Positions 42,201-48,893 of a stretch of DNA of 64,000 nt are shown in pieces. The position numbers and the translations under genes were made by a program. Below the pieces are notes generated by a model. The model was not told the origin of the DNA and searched no databases. It saw only the letters and a program-made list of their open reading frames with translations. Source of the stretch: Tubiluchus corallicola (Eukaryota; Priapulida; Priapulimorpha; Priapulimorphida; Tubiluchidae); the NCBI GenBank assembly GCA_030141605.1, contig JAQGDQ010000067.1:372001-436000 (forward strand). Reading direction: 5' to 3'. The stretch's first letter is position 1, and every line of letters begins with the position of its first letter.

Positions 42201-44418
42201 ACTTTTTTACCACTGTGACAAATTTCCATCTCAGCCATGACTGATTTATTGGAATTTTTACTAATTTGCTTAGAACTCACCCGATGATTCCTGTCTGACT
42301 TTGCATATTTACAGTTCTGGGTTGCGATATTGTGCTGATTTTTTTTTCCTTAATGCCGTCACCACTTGAAAATAGCATCATCTGTCTAGGTTTTCCGTAG
42401 ACTGCGTGTACACAGCAGTCTGCTCATCATCTTGACATGCTGCTAACTGTTGCTTAGCCATCTGGTGTGCTATTGCAATCTTTACCGCGAGTTCAAAACT
42501 CAACTGTGCATAGTCTCCTTTGAAAATTTTTTTCGCAAAGACTGACGTCGTTACATTCGAAGATTAGTCATTCGCGTAACATGCTGTCTTTTTCAGTGTT
42601 GAAATCACAGTCCTTCACTAAGACTTTTAGTCGGGCCAGGAATTAGTCAACTGCTTCATCCTTTTGCTATGTACAAAATTTTGTTTTGGCACTGAGAGCA
42701 TTTTTTCTCACATAGAAATATTCATCAAATTGTTTTGTGACTACACTCATATAATCAATTCATTCATCAGAAATGTCTTCAGTGGCCGGGGCCCACGTAA
42801 AACCATTATAAATTTGCTTCAGTTATTCACCTCCTAGGTTAATCAGTAAAGCAACTTCACGTTTATTTTTGAAATTAGCAGCTAACATAAAATATTTGAA
42901 ATCTTGTTTGAATGTTTCCCAGTACTCCTTGTTGTTTCCATCCGCAGAAAGTTTTATCAGTTTTCCTGGATTTAACCCTACCCCGTTTGCCAATGCACAC
43001 TATTACGCTGTAGCAGTAATGTTCAACACTAATAACAGCTGCCCCTGCACATGCAGACACGAAGAAAATAATACGAGAGGTTACATACATTGTTTAAACT
43101 TAATAGTTCTCCACTGGTTTGCCCGTATCACCCACCGTTGCCATCACGTTTTGATATGCCCGACAACACCGCAAATAAGGATAAACACGCAGAAAAGGAT
43201 TAATTAGAAATGATACTTTATATCATCATTTTATGAAACAACAACTTAACAGGTACAGAAACTCTCGAGATGTCGCAGAACACTACATTACCAAAAAGAA
43301 GTCTTATTAAAATAGTATTAAAATAGTGCTGGATATTGTTACAGTATGTCACTTTAATTTTGCTTAGTAACTTTAATGGATTGTGGATTAAGTTTCACAA
43401 TGTGCAGTTGTGTCACTAATAACACAACTGCCACTTAATCGGTATATTTAGAGCAAAATAAACAATCAATCAAACCAATCAATCATAATCAATCAATTAG
43501 TAATTATTTTTGTGCAGTACAGCATAACACTAATGCAGCATAATGTTTGAAAAGCAAACCTCCTTCCAAAGTGCTTTCTCTTGAGCAAGACTTGAACAAG
43601 CAGCAACAAACCAGCAATTTCCCAGACTTCCCTGGCTAACGTCGCCACTACTCGCTCCTTCCACAAACAACTTTGGATTGCTGCAAAGTTCCTAAAAATA
43701 AATTTTCTTAGTTTTACATTTACTATTTTTCTCACGCTTTCATTAAAATTGTTATTGTAGGCAAGGTAATACATGAAACTTAATACATGAAACAAATTAA
43801 ATATTGTTTAGCCAATACCTAGACACTTTAACACCTAATGTGCGCACCAACATGGATATTCTAATCTCTGCAAGAAACAGTCTTTGCAGCACTAGAGGTT
43901 GTCTAGTACTGCAACCAATATTATTTACTTTTTGAGTTTATCTCACTGCATTTTTTTTGCTTAACTTTGCGATGTACAAATATGAATAATTGTTCTCAGA
44001 CTCAGTATAGACTTGAACTGTTTTGAATAAATGAATAACTAGATTAAAAAGATAAAATGTTGAAGAGCAGATTCAACATACACTGTGCAGAATAGGGTAA
44101 TATTCATTTCATATTTATGGTCCTAAAGGTACGGTCCTAAAAACTACATGTTTGTGTAGAAATTAGAATTCCAGTTCACAAATAAATTGTACGAATGCCA
44201 TTTACAGTACAACTGACTATAATAACAGAGATGTAATCATTTACCTTTGGCCTTTTCCATTGGACTCCTCCAACTCGTTGAGAATAAAACAATGATGAAT
44301 CATCAGCAGGAAACTCAGGATCTACAAATAACGTACCAGAATCTGTACATTGTTTCTTCAGTTCATCATATTTCTGATTTTTAAATGGCTTAGGCGAGCT
44401 AAACAGTCCTAAAACCAT
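14068..44418 (-). CDS. CAPN5: Calpain-5/6-type cysteine protease (whole spliced gene)
   Basis: Classical-family calpain with the CAPN5/TRA-3 layout: protease core PC1-PC2, domain III (CBSW), then a C2 domain in place of the penta-EF hand. Coding exons joined on the minus strand: 44418-44245, 43691-43560, 27598-27390, 23167-22975, 22729-22530, 21299-21222, 20441-20264, 20091-19966, 19246-19050, then either 17612-17491 or 15267-15146, then 14654-14515 and 14247-14068. All junctions are GT-AG and phase-consistent, giving 1,929 nt, 642 residues plus stop; CAPN5 proteins are about 640. Catalytic residues are Cys84 (GNCWF), His255 (GHAYG) and Asn289 (NPWG), all intact. Family members are calcium-dependent regulatory proteases with C2-mediated membrane association; that role is inferred. 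Intron 2 is about 16 kb and filled with transposons. RAB6 lies divergently upstream. Confidence 0.96.
14515..14654 (-). CDS. CAPN5: Calpain exon 11: core of C2 domain
   Basis: Residues 537-583. It encodes [15 protein letters not shown] then [16 protein letters not shown], the DPY and NPxW hallmarks of a C2 domain; the IFYRK stretch is typical of CAPN5/6. It begins two bases into a codon (GA), so it needs an upstream exon ending with one base. Both alternative exons supply that base. Confidence 0.95.
15146..15267 (-). CDS. CAPN5: Calpain exon 10b: mutually exclusive exon (distal copy)
   Basis: 122 nt. It encodes [14 protein letters not shown], then [16 protein letters not shown] and EG, the linker from domain III into the first strands of the C2 domain. 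The entry base completes a Lys codon from exon 9 (AA plus A); the exit base plus GA of exon 11 makes Gly. It is homologous to exon 10a: same length, same phases, shared ELI, VP, P-S, PC and LEKQD. The donor is GTTGGA. Because 122 is not a multiple of three, it cannot be spliced together with exon 10a in frame. Confidence 0.9.
15268..17490 (-). other. Intron between the two alternative calpain exons
   Basis: 2.2 kb without coding signal on either strand. It contains the 55-bp tandem repeat at 16063-16227. No further copy of the alternative exon was found here. Confidence 0.7.
16063..16227. repeat. Three tandem 55-bp repeats
   Basis: Three head-to-tail copies start at 16063, 16118 and 16173. 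Each has the core CACAGTGGATTCCTCAGAC (with changes), then ACATTCCAGATA about 15 bp later. They lie in the intron that separates the two mutually exclusive calpain exons. Confidence 0.9.
17491..17612 (-). CDS. CAPN5: Calpain exon 10a: mutually exclusive exon (proximal copy)
   Basis: 122 nt. It encodes [15 protein letters not shown], then [17 protein letters not shown] and WSG. The entry base completes AAG (Lys) from exon 9, and the exit base makes Gly with exon 11. It is markedly richer in Cys than exon 10b and carries a different basic/hydrophobic pattern, so the choice would change the domain III to C2 surface. The acceptor is ATGTAG and the donor GTAGAG. Confidence 0.9.
18211..18271. repeat. 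(CA)n microsatellite
   Basis: About 60 bp of uninterrupted CA dinucleotides in the intron between calpain exons 9 and 10a. The region around it (17613-19049) is otherwise non-coding. Confidence 0.95.
18513..18600 (-). repeat. tRNA-derived SINE
   Basis: On the minus strand a B-box GGTTCAAATTCC (18533-18522) lies downstream of an A-box-like GGCCTAATGGTCTAAAAC (18567-18550). This is the internal promoter layout of tRNA-derived SINEs. The full cloverleaf is not formed. It sits in a calpain intron. Confidence 0.65.
19050..19246 (-). CDS. CAPN5: Calpain exon 9: C-terminal part of domain III
   Basis: Residues 431-495 plus two bases. It encodes [20 protein letters not shown], then [20 protein letters not shown] and [11 protein letters not shown]. 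The LxxGxYxxVPxTFxPxxxGxFxLR pattern is diagnostic for calpain domain III. It ends in AA before GTAAGT, so an exon of the right phase must follow. Confidence 0.96.
19966..20091 (-). CDS. CAPN5: Calpain exon 8: domain III
   Basis: Residues 389-430 (42 codons, phase 0 at both ends). It encodes [20 protein letters not shown] then [15 protein letters not shown]. The LxQxDxR and IGFxIxK blocks are standard in domain III. Confidence 0.95.
20264..20441 (-). CDS. CAPN5: Calpain exon 7: end of protease core into domain III
   Basis: Residues 329-388. It starts by completing the Trp of GEFW and encodes [18 protein letters not shown], then [20 protein letters not shown]. The RGGCxNxxxTFxxNPQ motif marks the start of domain III in calpains. 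Phase 0 exit. Confidence 0.96.
21222..21299 (-). CDS. CAPN5: Calpain exon 6: end of protease subdomain PC2
   Basis: A small exon of 78 nt, residues 303-328 plus two bases. It encodes [20 protein letters not shown], then DDGEF. The final split codon becomes Trp with exon 7. Confidence 0.94.
22530..22729 (-). CDS. CAPN5: Calpain exon 5: catalytic His and Asn
   Basis: Residues 237-302 plus two bases. It encodes [20 protein letters not shown] with catalytic His255, and [19 protein letters not shown] with catalytic Asn289. Both motifs match functional calpains, so the enzyme is predicted to be active. The donor is GTAAGT. Confidence 0.97.
22975..23167 (-). CDS. CAPN5: Calpain exon 4: start of protease subdomain PC2
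   Basis: Residues 172-236. It encodes [20 protein letters not shown], then [16 protein letters not shown] and [14 protein letters not shown]. The GCYEALxGGxxxxALxDFTGG block is the usual PC1/PC2 junction of calpains. The entry base completes Lys172. Confidence 0.97.
23650..27360 (-). mobile_element. LINE (APE-type) in calpain intron 3, sense to the gene
   Basis: A degraded non-LTR element lies in the same direction as calpain. From the 5' side it has a PHD-finger-like Cys segment ([27 protein letters not shown], about 27180-27070). An endonuclease piece follows with [13 protein letters not shown] and [10 protein letters not shown] (26785-26483). Then come linker pieces (26350-25900) and a reverse transcriptase with [13 protein letters not shown] and [11 protein letters not shown] (25224-24743). 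The FADD catalytic motif survives. Several frameshifts are present. Downstream, to about 23650, is a non-coding tail with AATAAA-like signals and a potential stem, CTGCTCAG...CTCAGCAG, near 23775-23815. The 5' end abuts calpain exon 3. Confidence 0.85.
27390..27598 (-). CDS. CAPN5: Calpain exon 3: protease subdomain PC1
   Basis: Residues 103-171 plus two bases. It encodes [20 protein letters not shown], then [20 protein letters not shown] and [16 protein letters not shown]. The WxxGxWxxVVVDDxLP and [13 protein letters not shown] blocks are calpain signatures. The donor GTATGT lies only about 30 nt from recognisable LINE sequence. Confidence 0.97.
28082..28672 (+). pseudogene. LINE ORF1 (coiled coil plus RRM-like), frameshifted
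   Basis: The N-terminal part (28115-28348) reads [19 protein letters not shown], a short coiled coil, then [12 protein letters not shown] and ISISHRLP, the pattern of LINE ORF1 RNA-binding domains. After a frameshift it resumes at 28382 with [20 protein letters not shown] and [20 protein letters not shown], ending at 28672. Such proteins bind the element RNA as a chaperone. Confidence 0.75.
28711..32177 (+). pseudogene. LINE ORF2: PHD finger, endonuclease, reverse transcriptase
   Basis: Starts [14 protein letters not shown] at 28711 with CxxC, CDVC and WTHLKC pairs of a PHD finger, frameshifted near 28833. Endonuclease blocks: [44 protein letters not shown] and, after an in-frame TGA at about 29714, [10 protein letters not shown] and [10 protein letters not shown]. 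Reverse transcriptase blocks: [56 protein letters not shown] and catalytic [10 protein letters not shown]. The thumb has [15 protein letters not shown] local duplication scrambles 31540-31990. The enzyme would nick DNA and prime reverse transcription of the element RNA. Confidence 0.88.
31540..31990 (+). repeat. Rearranged tandem duplication inside LINE ORF2
   Basis: A block of about 145 bp (31567-31716) is nearly identical to 31844-31989, and the short block CCCTCACATTAACTATTGTA occurs before each (31540 and 31719). The order is A-B-A-C-B, where the uninterrupted element should be A-C-B. It breaks the reading frame. Confidence 0.9.
32731..32769 (+). other. Conserved 3' stem-loop of LINE
   Basis: GGGCAGC pairs with GCTGCCC across 39 nt, with an inner GACCATTTGGTC hairpin. 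Closely similar structures occur in two other LINEs at 48855-48893 and 58403-58440. It is a likely recognition signal for the element's own reverse transcriptase. Confidence 0.7.
32851..33011. mobile_element. 161-bp MITE-like inverted repeat
   Basis: TTAAAAAGTTAAAATCATGC starts the left arm (32851) and the right arm (32989-33011) is its complement with one mismatch over 23 bp. The interior is not self-complementary. It adjoins the LINE 3' end directly. Confidence 0.6.
33168..33200 (+). repeat. Interstitial telomere-like repeat
   Basis: Degenerate TTAGGG units: TTAGAG, TTAGGG, TTAGG, TTATGGG, TTAGGG, TTA. About 33 bp, lying about 70 bp outside the left LTR of the gypsy element. Confidence 0.7.
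33269..33450 (-). repeat. 3' LTR of gypsy element
   Basis: About 182 bp, starting on the minus strand TGTAACAATATCC and ending near GGGCATATCC. It aligns along its whole length with 43152-43343, including the block GGTACAGAAACTCTC on the plus strand. Confidence 0.88.
33451..33463 (-). other. Polypurine tract
   Basis: AAAAGAGGAGGGA on the minus strand, immediately upstream of the TGTAACAA start of the 3' LTR. This is the position where plus-strand DNA synthesis is primed in LTR elements. Confidence 0.8.
33990..34235. other. GC-rich island with a T-arm-like motif
   Basis: A sharply GC-rich block in AT-rich surroundings. On the plus strand GCGGGTTCGCGTCCCGC (around 34034-34050) forms a perfect tRNA T-arm with B box. 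A second GGTTCGCACACC lies on the other strand near 34190. No complete cloverleaf could be built. It may be a SINE or one end of the inserted segment. Confidence 0.4.
34437..34877. repeat. Two-copy tandem duplication of about 240 bp
   Basis: Copy 1 (34437-34680) and copy 2 (34681-34877) share TTTCTGGTG, TATTTCGCACTTTATATACT and TGATAGAACAAGATAGACAG. Copy 1 holds about 45 bp not in copy 2. Shorter pieces (CAGTGCAGAAAAAAATACA) recur up to 35090. Confidence 0.85.
35390..35602. repeat. Two-copy 119-bp tandem repeat
   Basis: CCTCAAACGTGCGGCC begins each copy at 35390 and 35509; ACGATTAGTTCTTTC also recurs. It lies just downstream of the stop of the spliced minus-strand gene, in its likely 3' UTR. 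Confidence 0.9.
35649..37903 (-). pseudogene. Spliced gene of unrecognised family inside the gypsy span, one premature stop
   Basis: Five exons fit GT-AG and phase on the minus strand: 37903-37804 ([11 protein letters not shown]), 37517-37305 ([17 protein letters not shown]), 37195-36661, 36549-36273 and 36161-35649. Exon 3 encodes [15 protein letters not shown], a long Glu/Asp-rich stretch, then [17 protein letters not shown]. Exon 4 encodes [20 protein letters not shown] and [17 protein letters not shown]. Exon 5 encodes WLEDVLVRI after a Cys/His cluster: CCKKCG, GHRC and FCPNEG. A TAA at 36095-36093 interrupts exon 5 after 22 codons, but the frame stays open for another 147 codons. The layout recalls uncharacterised repeat-associated zinc-binding proteins of aquatic animals; I cannot name a function. 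Exon 1 and the exon 5 acceptor are the least certain parts. Confidence 0.6.
38303..39429 (-). pseudogene. Gypsy integrase, frameshifted
   Basis: The zinc-binding part reads [20 protein letters not shown] and continues to ACETC (about 39310-39200), the HHCC arrangement. The catalytic core shows the three acidic positions: [25 protein letters not shown] and, after a frameshift near 38900, [13 protein letters not shown]. The C-terminal part (38644-38303) has [19 protein letters not shown]. The enzyme would insert the element's cDNA; stops make it non-functional. Confidence 0.88.
39342..40343 (-). pseudogene. Gypsy reverse transcriptase C-terminus and RNase H
   Basis: The connection region reads [20 protein letters not shown] then [15 protein letters not shown] (40343-40014). 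RNase H follows with [18 protein letters not shown] near 39950, an in-frame stop, [15 protein letters not shown] near 39820, and [15 protein letters not shown] and [15 protein letters not shown] (39788-39590). Order and motifs are those of Ty3/gypsy polyproteins. Confidence 0.85.
40392..41415. mobile_element. 1,024-bp non-autonomous hAT transposon
   Basis: The ends are CAGGGGTGTGCAAA (40392) and its perfect complement TTTGCACACCCCTG (ending 41415). They are flanked by an identical 8-bp duplication, CCATACAG, at 40384-40391 and 41416-41423. The subterminal GCCCGCGGGCC and TGGCCCGC blocks are familiar from hAT elements. Inside, about 50-bp inverted arms (about 40771-40826 and 40869-40921, sharing TCATTTTGACTTGGTTATTT) form a second hairpin. 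There is no transposase. It splits the gypsy reverse transcriptase right after its degenerate active-site block. Confidence 0.93.
41424..41910 (-). pseudogene. Gypsy reverse transcriptase N-terminal half
   Basis: Frame 41910-41680 reads [20 protein letters not shown] then [13 protein letters not shown], the fingers of a gypsy reverse transcriptase. Near 41440 the active-site block reads [12 protein letters not shown], where functional elements carry a DD pair; the second Asp is Asn here, so the copy is dead irrespective of its stops. Confidence 0.8.
42092..42280 (-). pseudogene. Gypsy retropepsin and upstream gag remnant
   Basis: [20 protein letters not shown] carries the DSGA catalytic motif of retroviral-type aspartic proteases. 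Upstream, to about 43100, the minus strand has gag-like pieces in mixed frames with several stops; no zinc knuckle was recognised. Confidence 0.75.
43128..43143 (-). other. Possible primer-binding site
   Basis: TGGCAACGGTGGGTGA lies 8 nt inside the 5' LTR on the minus strand. It starts with TGG as expected for complementarity to a tRNA 3' CCA. The tRNA is not identified and the spacing is longer than usual. Confidence 0.35.
43152..43343 (-). repeat. 5' LTR of gypsy element
   Basis: 192 bp, TGTAACAATATCC at the start and GGGCATATCA at the end on the minus strand, so it has TG...CA termini. It matches 33269-33450 with scattered substitutions and small indels. No clear target-site duplication joins the two outer flanks. 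Confidence 0.88.
43560..43691 (-). CDS. CAPN5: Calpain exon 2: catalytic cysteine
   Basis: Residues 59-102 (44 codons, phase 0 both ends). It encodes [20 protein letters not shown], then [20 protein letters not shown] and LWKE. Cys84 in GNCWF is the nucleophile. The wording of this block is especially close to CAPN5. Donor GTTTGC, acceptor TTTTTAG. Confidence 0.97.
44245..44418 (-). CDS. CAPN5: Calpain exon 1 (coding): start and N-terminal segment
   Basis: ATG at 44418-44416 opens [20 protein letters not shown], then [19 protein letters not shown] and VQWKRPK, the N-terminal signature of calpains. Seven nt upstream is a good acceptor (TTTTCCTTTTGACAG, exon edge 44425), so at least one 5' untranslated exon probably lies further upstream. 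The short N-terminus without a propeptide fits CAPN5. Confidence 0.93.
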
Positions 44419-44425
44419 GATGCTC

Positions 44426-45768
44426 CTGTCAAAAGGAAAATTACAAAACAAGATTAAAAAATTGTTGCAAAACTTTCACAAATTTTAAATTGCAATAAAA
44501 GCTAAATCATTACGCAGCTACAATAAACTATAATGCTTATTTACAAGGACTTTGATGTAGATATATTGACATAGATTTCAGCTTAAATGTTCTTTAAGTG
44601 GTGTGCGATATCGAGAAATGCAGCAGTAATTATTCCTCTGTATAAAGCTGTTGTCTGACCCATTCTGGAATATGCGTCGGTGGTATGGTCACCCCAGTAT
44701 GCTACTCTCAAGAATGCTCTCTAAAGAACTCAGGATAGATGTACTCGTCTTGCTAGTGATTTGGATATCACTTCAATTTCTATACTCGAGCTAAAGAGTG
44801 AGACTGTAAACCTTGTGAACCGCTTCAAAATAAAAAGTGAAAATATTGTTCTGACTGAGACAGACATTTTTCCAGCTCACAAAGTTATTTATGGTCATGA
44901 ATCTATGTTATTTGTGCAACCAGCTAGAACCTTTGGGCATCGTGTAGTTCAACCATGGAATCATCTTTCATCATAAACCACCAGTGCTTCATCAGTTGAC
45001 AGTTTCAAAAGGCATATAAGAAAGGCCGTTCACAGATAGTTACCATCTAGGTCCTTATTTCTTTGGATAAGGTGTTTTTTCTTCGTGTAAAAATAGGCTG
45101 GAGTGCCACTATATTTATTACAATTTGGTAAATATTAATAAGCAACAATTACTAAACACAGTTTATGGCGAAAATAGCAAAACTTTATACACTGATCTAG
45201 GTTCTTTTCACTCACTTTCCAATTAAACTTGAAAATACAACGATTCTTCCTTATACAAAATAACACCACACCCGGCAGCCTCACCAAAGTACAAAACCAA
45301 GTGTACTGCTCTATAGAGACTACAGTACTGTTACAAACAATCTGTATTTTGTAAGGGGTGGCTTGTACTAATAACAAAATAGCCTAACAATAACTATTCT
45401 GTAACACAAACAGATTTAAAATATCTCAACTTAGTATTACGGCATTTAGCTTTTTACTGAAGTTCTCTATTTTGTTTTTTTTAAATTCTGCTTTTTTGGT
45501 TCAATCTGAAAAGCAGCCTCCACCCCAAAACTCCTTTATTTGAAAAAGTACTTCAGTACCCGAACAACAGATGGCAGCTCTTGCCTTTGTAAAATTTTCT
45601 GAACGAACAGTCGTCACACTATACTTTCCTTGTAGTTGTAACGTGGCATATTTGTGTGTTTCTCTGATTAGGAAATACAGTTATCAATTTCGTTAGCTAT
45701 CGTCATATTTTTTTTAAACTGAGCCGCAAGGCAGTATAATAACAGCGAACATTTTCGAAATAACAAAA
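44426..45768. promoter_or_regulatory. Intergenic region between divergent CAPN5 and RAB6
   Basis: About 1.3 kb separates the two oppositely directed genes. Both promoters and the calpain 5' UTR exon(s) should lie here. It is partly filled by a LINE fragment (44590-45125). No clear TATA box or CpG-dense core could be named. Confidence 0.4.
44590..45125 (+). pseudogene. LINE 3' fragment
   Basis: It encodes IPLYKAVV, then PILEYASVVWSPQYATLKNA, SETVNLVNRF, FGHRVVQPWNHLSS and VDSFKRHIRKAV, the C-terminal region of CR1/Jockey-like polyproteins. Several stops. It resembles the tail of the LINE at 75-3130. Confidence 0.75.
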
Positions 45769-45835
45769 ATGACCTCTACGGATTTTGGAAATCCGCTTCG
45801 GAAGTTTAAATTGGTATTTTTAGGCGAACAAAGCG
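45769..45835 (+). CDS. RAB6: RAB6 exon 1: start and first half of P-loop
   Basis: ATG at 45769 gives MTSTDFGNPLRKFKLVFLGE then QS, and one base (G) before GTAAGA. With exon 2 it forms GEQSVGKT, the nucleotide-binding P-loop. RAB6 is a small GTPase of the Golgi that directs retrograde and exocytic vesicle traffic. Confidence 0.96.
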
Positions 45836-48276
45836 GTAAGAGCTAAAACTACTTGGGTTAATTATTGTTTATTTATAGTCACAGACGCAGTTATTATTGG
45901 ACAAAACTGTGAAATCTACGCACAGTAAATAATGATACACTGTCAATGCACCATCTGTCGATAAATTTAAAATGAATATGAGAAGGGACCGTGCACGAGT
46001 TGAACTCTTGGTCCTGATGTCATTGTAAAGAAGATTGTATGGAAGATTGAAGATTGTTTGTAGTACAATTTGTACAGAAGAAGCCAAACTAGAATCAACT
46101 ATAATTGTTTCAAGTGCCTGTAATAAAAATTGACTTGGTTTAGTTTATTTATTTGCGCTTTGTAAAAACAAAATTTATATGCAGTAAAAGTGCTGGGGCT
46201 ACCAGCGTACAGAATAATGACGGGCGATTTTGAAATCTTCTGATTCGATTATAATCTTGTTCTTGTAATTCATTATCATGATTAATCTTTAGTGATAATT
46301 TTTTGATGTTTTAGCCATATTTTTCAAATGTTGCTGCTCTGAAACATATCATATAAACTTCTTCACGGCTTTCATCGCTCTCTGTCATTTTCGTACTAGC
46401 AAATTATTTTTGTAGACACGTACATTCATTAACTACTCTATTATTATGTCAACTGCACACATCATGTGAAAGTGAATAAGAAGCCCCAGTTTGCAATTGT
46501 TTGCATTGTGTAAGGTGAGAAAAACGAAGGAAAAATGCAAGAATTCTATTTATTTATGCTAGAACCACTGCCTTTTAGTCAGTGTGTAACACGTATATTT
46601 TGCTCTCGATTAACTGAATTACTGTTCAATAGTCGATTATATCGATTTACACATGGTTGTAATCTCAATTAATGTATTAATTGCCCATCAGTAGTACAGA
46701 AGGCATAATAATGCCCATTTGAGAGATTTACTGCACTAAGTCGGATGAACAGTCAACACAATACAGCCCGGGCTACCAGATTTTAACAAAATTAATACCA
46801 CAATATTTCAGAATTGGTTATCGTATAGTTACAACATATGCTCGTTTACAGAAATCGTCTTATGGGGTCCCTGTTAGTATGAGTACACACATTGAAGTGG
46901 TTAATAGTGTTTTAATGCATAATGTACAATGAGAGAATTTACCTATTAAAATTCGTCAGAGTCTCACTCTTAGTAGATAGCTTATTGAATTAAGCTAATC
47001 ATCCAGTTTCAGTTGGTGCCAAAATACCATTAATTTTTCAAGATTCTTTACATATGTTGGTATAGTTCTCAAAAATATTTAACTTTAACATAGATAGACT
47101 ATCATAATCGTATAAATGTCAACTAGCTAAGCGATTTTTGCCAATGTTGTCCACAAGAAATAACAGTTATCCTTAATGCTTAATGAGCGAAAGTTCATTA
47201 TAGTTTTTTGACAGACAGACATGGACCCCTGATTTAAAAACTCGGAACTGACGCCGGACATTACCGTATTTTTTGTAATTGGGTCATATCAACTCACCTA
47301 GTTGTCCCCAGGCGACCATGTCAGATTTGCCTGAAAAATTTGTCAAAAATACCTCAGTACTTATGATGAACACTTATTATTAACCTGGCGATGCATAGTG
47401 AATTGCTACATTTGTAGTTGAGTACCCACACAGATGACCCAATTATGAGTGCCTAAAAGTGCTTCCCAAAAAATTAATGATGAAAAATGGCTTCCAGTCC
47501 ATGGGGTATTTCACAATGTTTGAGTAGTGGGCAACTCAACACTACAACCAGCTGTACAGATGAAATATGTTGGAGTACTTATTGACTATAATCTATCATG
47601 GCACTCTCGCATTCAATACATTGTCAATAAAACAAGTAAAATAATTGGAATATTTGCAAAAGCAACCACTAACTAAATGGCAACGCTAAGAATTGCTTTA
47701 TTTATCCCTATTTTTTCCTTATTTACAATATTGCATTCTCTTGCAGGGTACAGCTTCTTTAACAAATTTAAAACCTCTAACTATTAACCAAAATGAATTT
47801 ATCAAACTCATGACTAATTCCAAAAGATGAGCCCATGTCACCTTATTATATTACCAATTAAAATTATTAAAGCTAAATGACGTTTATAAATTAGAACTTG
47901 TCAAATTTGTTGATAAATCAAAAGATAATAACTTACCAGATCTTTTTAAAATTACTTTCAACTGGTGTCTGAACTACATAAACATTATACTAGGTTTGCA
48001 GCAAATCACACTTTTTATGTAAAAGGATGTATTATGCAAAGGTCAAAATACTTTAAAATATCAAGGTGTAACTCTTTGGAATAGCCTCCCAAATGATCTG
48101 AAAACTGGAACTTATATCGACTTAATACTAAAATTTACAGCTACTCTTATTGGTAACTATAATTGTACGTAAATAGTGTTACTAATTAACTACTAACTCA
48201 TTTTGATAGTTTTCTCTGATAGCCTTGCTGTGTTACTGTTATACTTCACTAACAAGTAAATATGTAAAATTATTAA

Positions 48277-48278
<2 letters not shown>

Positions 48279-48348
<70 letters not shown>

Positions 48349-48475
48349 ATGCATGTGTGTACATGCATGCATGTTGTGGTGTATATGAATATATATGTAC
48401 TGTATATATGTGTGCATATGTATGTATGAATGTATGTGTATATGTATGTATAAGTATGTATGTATGTATGTACAT
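48279..48475. repeat. (GT)n then ATGT-rich microsatellite
   Basis: About 52 bp of GT, then GTGC units, then irregular ATGT tetranucleotides. Long open frames over it on both strands (Val-Cys and Thr-His repeats) are artefacts. Confidence 0.95.
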
Positions 48476-48854
48476 GTTTACATATACGTGGCATGTGAAT
48501 ATTTGTTCATGTAGAATAAATTTATTTACATCTAATAAGGCATACAACTTAAGATGCACCTGTGTGAAGTTCAAAAGTTAAATGTTTATACAATATATAT
48601 ATCATTTGTTAACACTAGAAACACGACTAAACAAAATTAATATGAAATATTGTATATATGTTATTGTTATTTGCATTAACTATATACTATTTATTGTATC
48701 GTTTTTTCCTTTAATTTTATCATTTTTTGTGTTTTTTGTTTTGTTTGTTTGTTTGTTTGTTTTTGTTTATATTGCGTGTTTCTCTTATACCTAATTTGTA
48801 GCTTTTTCAAGTATTTTTGCAGTGCACATAATTTTTAATATATTAATTTATGAT

Positions 48855-48893
48855 GGGCAGCTGACTCGATGATCCAAAGGCCTTTCGCTACCC
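48855..48893 (+). other. Conserved 3' stem-loop of LINE
   Basis: GGGCAGCTGACTCGATGATC opens it and CTTTCGCTACCC closes it. It has the same 39-nt length and layout as the stem-loop at 32731, with one base pair weakened in the outer stem. Confidence 0.6.

Larger units (their letters stand above)
33269..43343 (-). mobile_element. Ty3/gypsy LTR retrotransposon with nested insertions
   Basis: A minus-strand element of about 10 kb in calpain intron 2. It has related LTRs at both ends (43152-43343 and 33269-33450) and a polypurine tract directly before the 3' LTR. The order along the minus strand is degraded gag (about 43100-42300), retropepsin, reverse transcriptase, RNase H and integrase. This pol order is that of Ty3/gypsy elements. 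It is broken by stops and frameshifts, by a hAT element at 40392-41415 in the reverse transcriptase, and by roughly 4 kb of unrelated sequence with a spliced gene between integrase and the 3' LTR. The LTRs have diverged visibly, so it is not recent. Confidence 0.88.

Noticed and set aside
45985-46020. B-box-like GAGTTCAACTC on the minus strand
   Set aside because: No A box at the right distance.
48193-48581. Long open frames over the GT microsatellite on both strands
   Set aside because: They encode only Val-Cys or Thr-His dipeptide repeats produced by the simple repeat.
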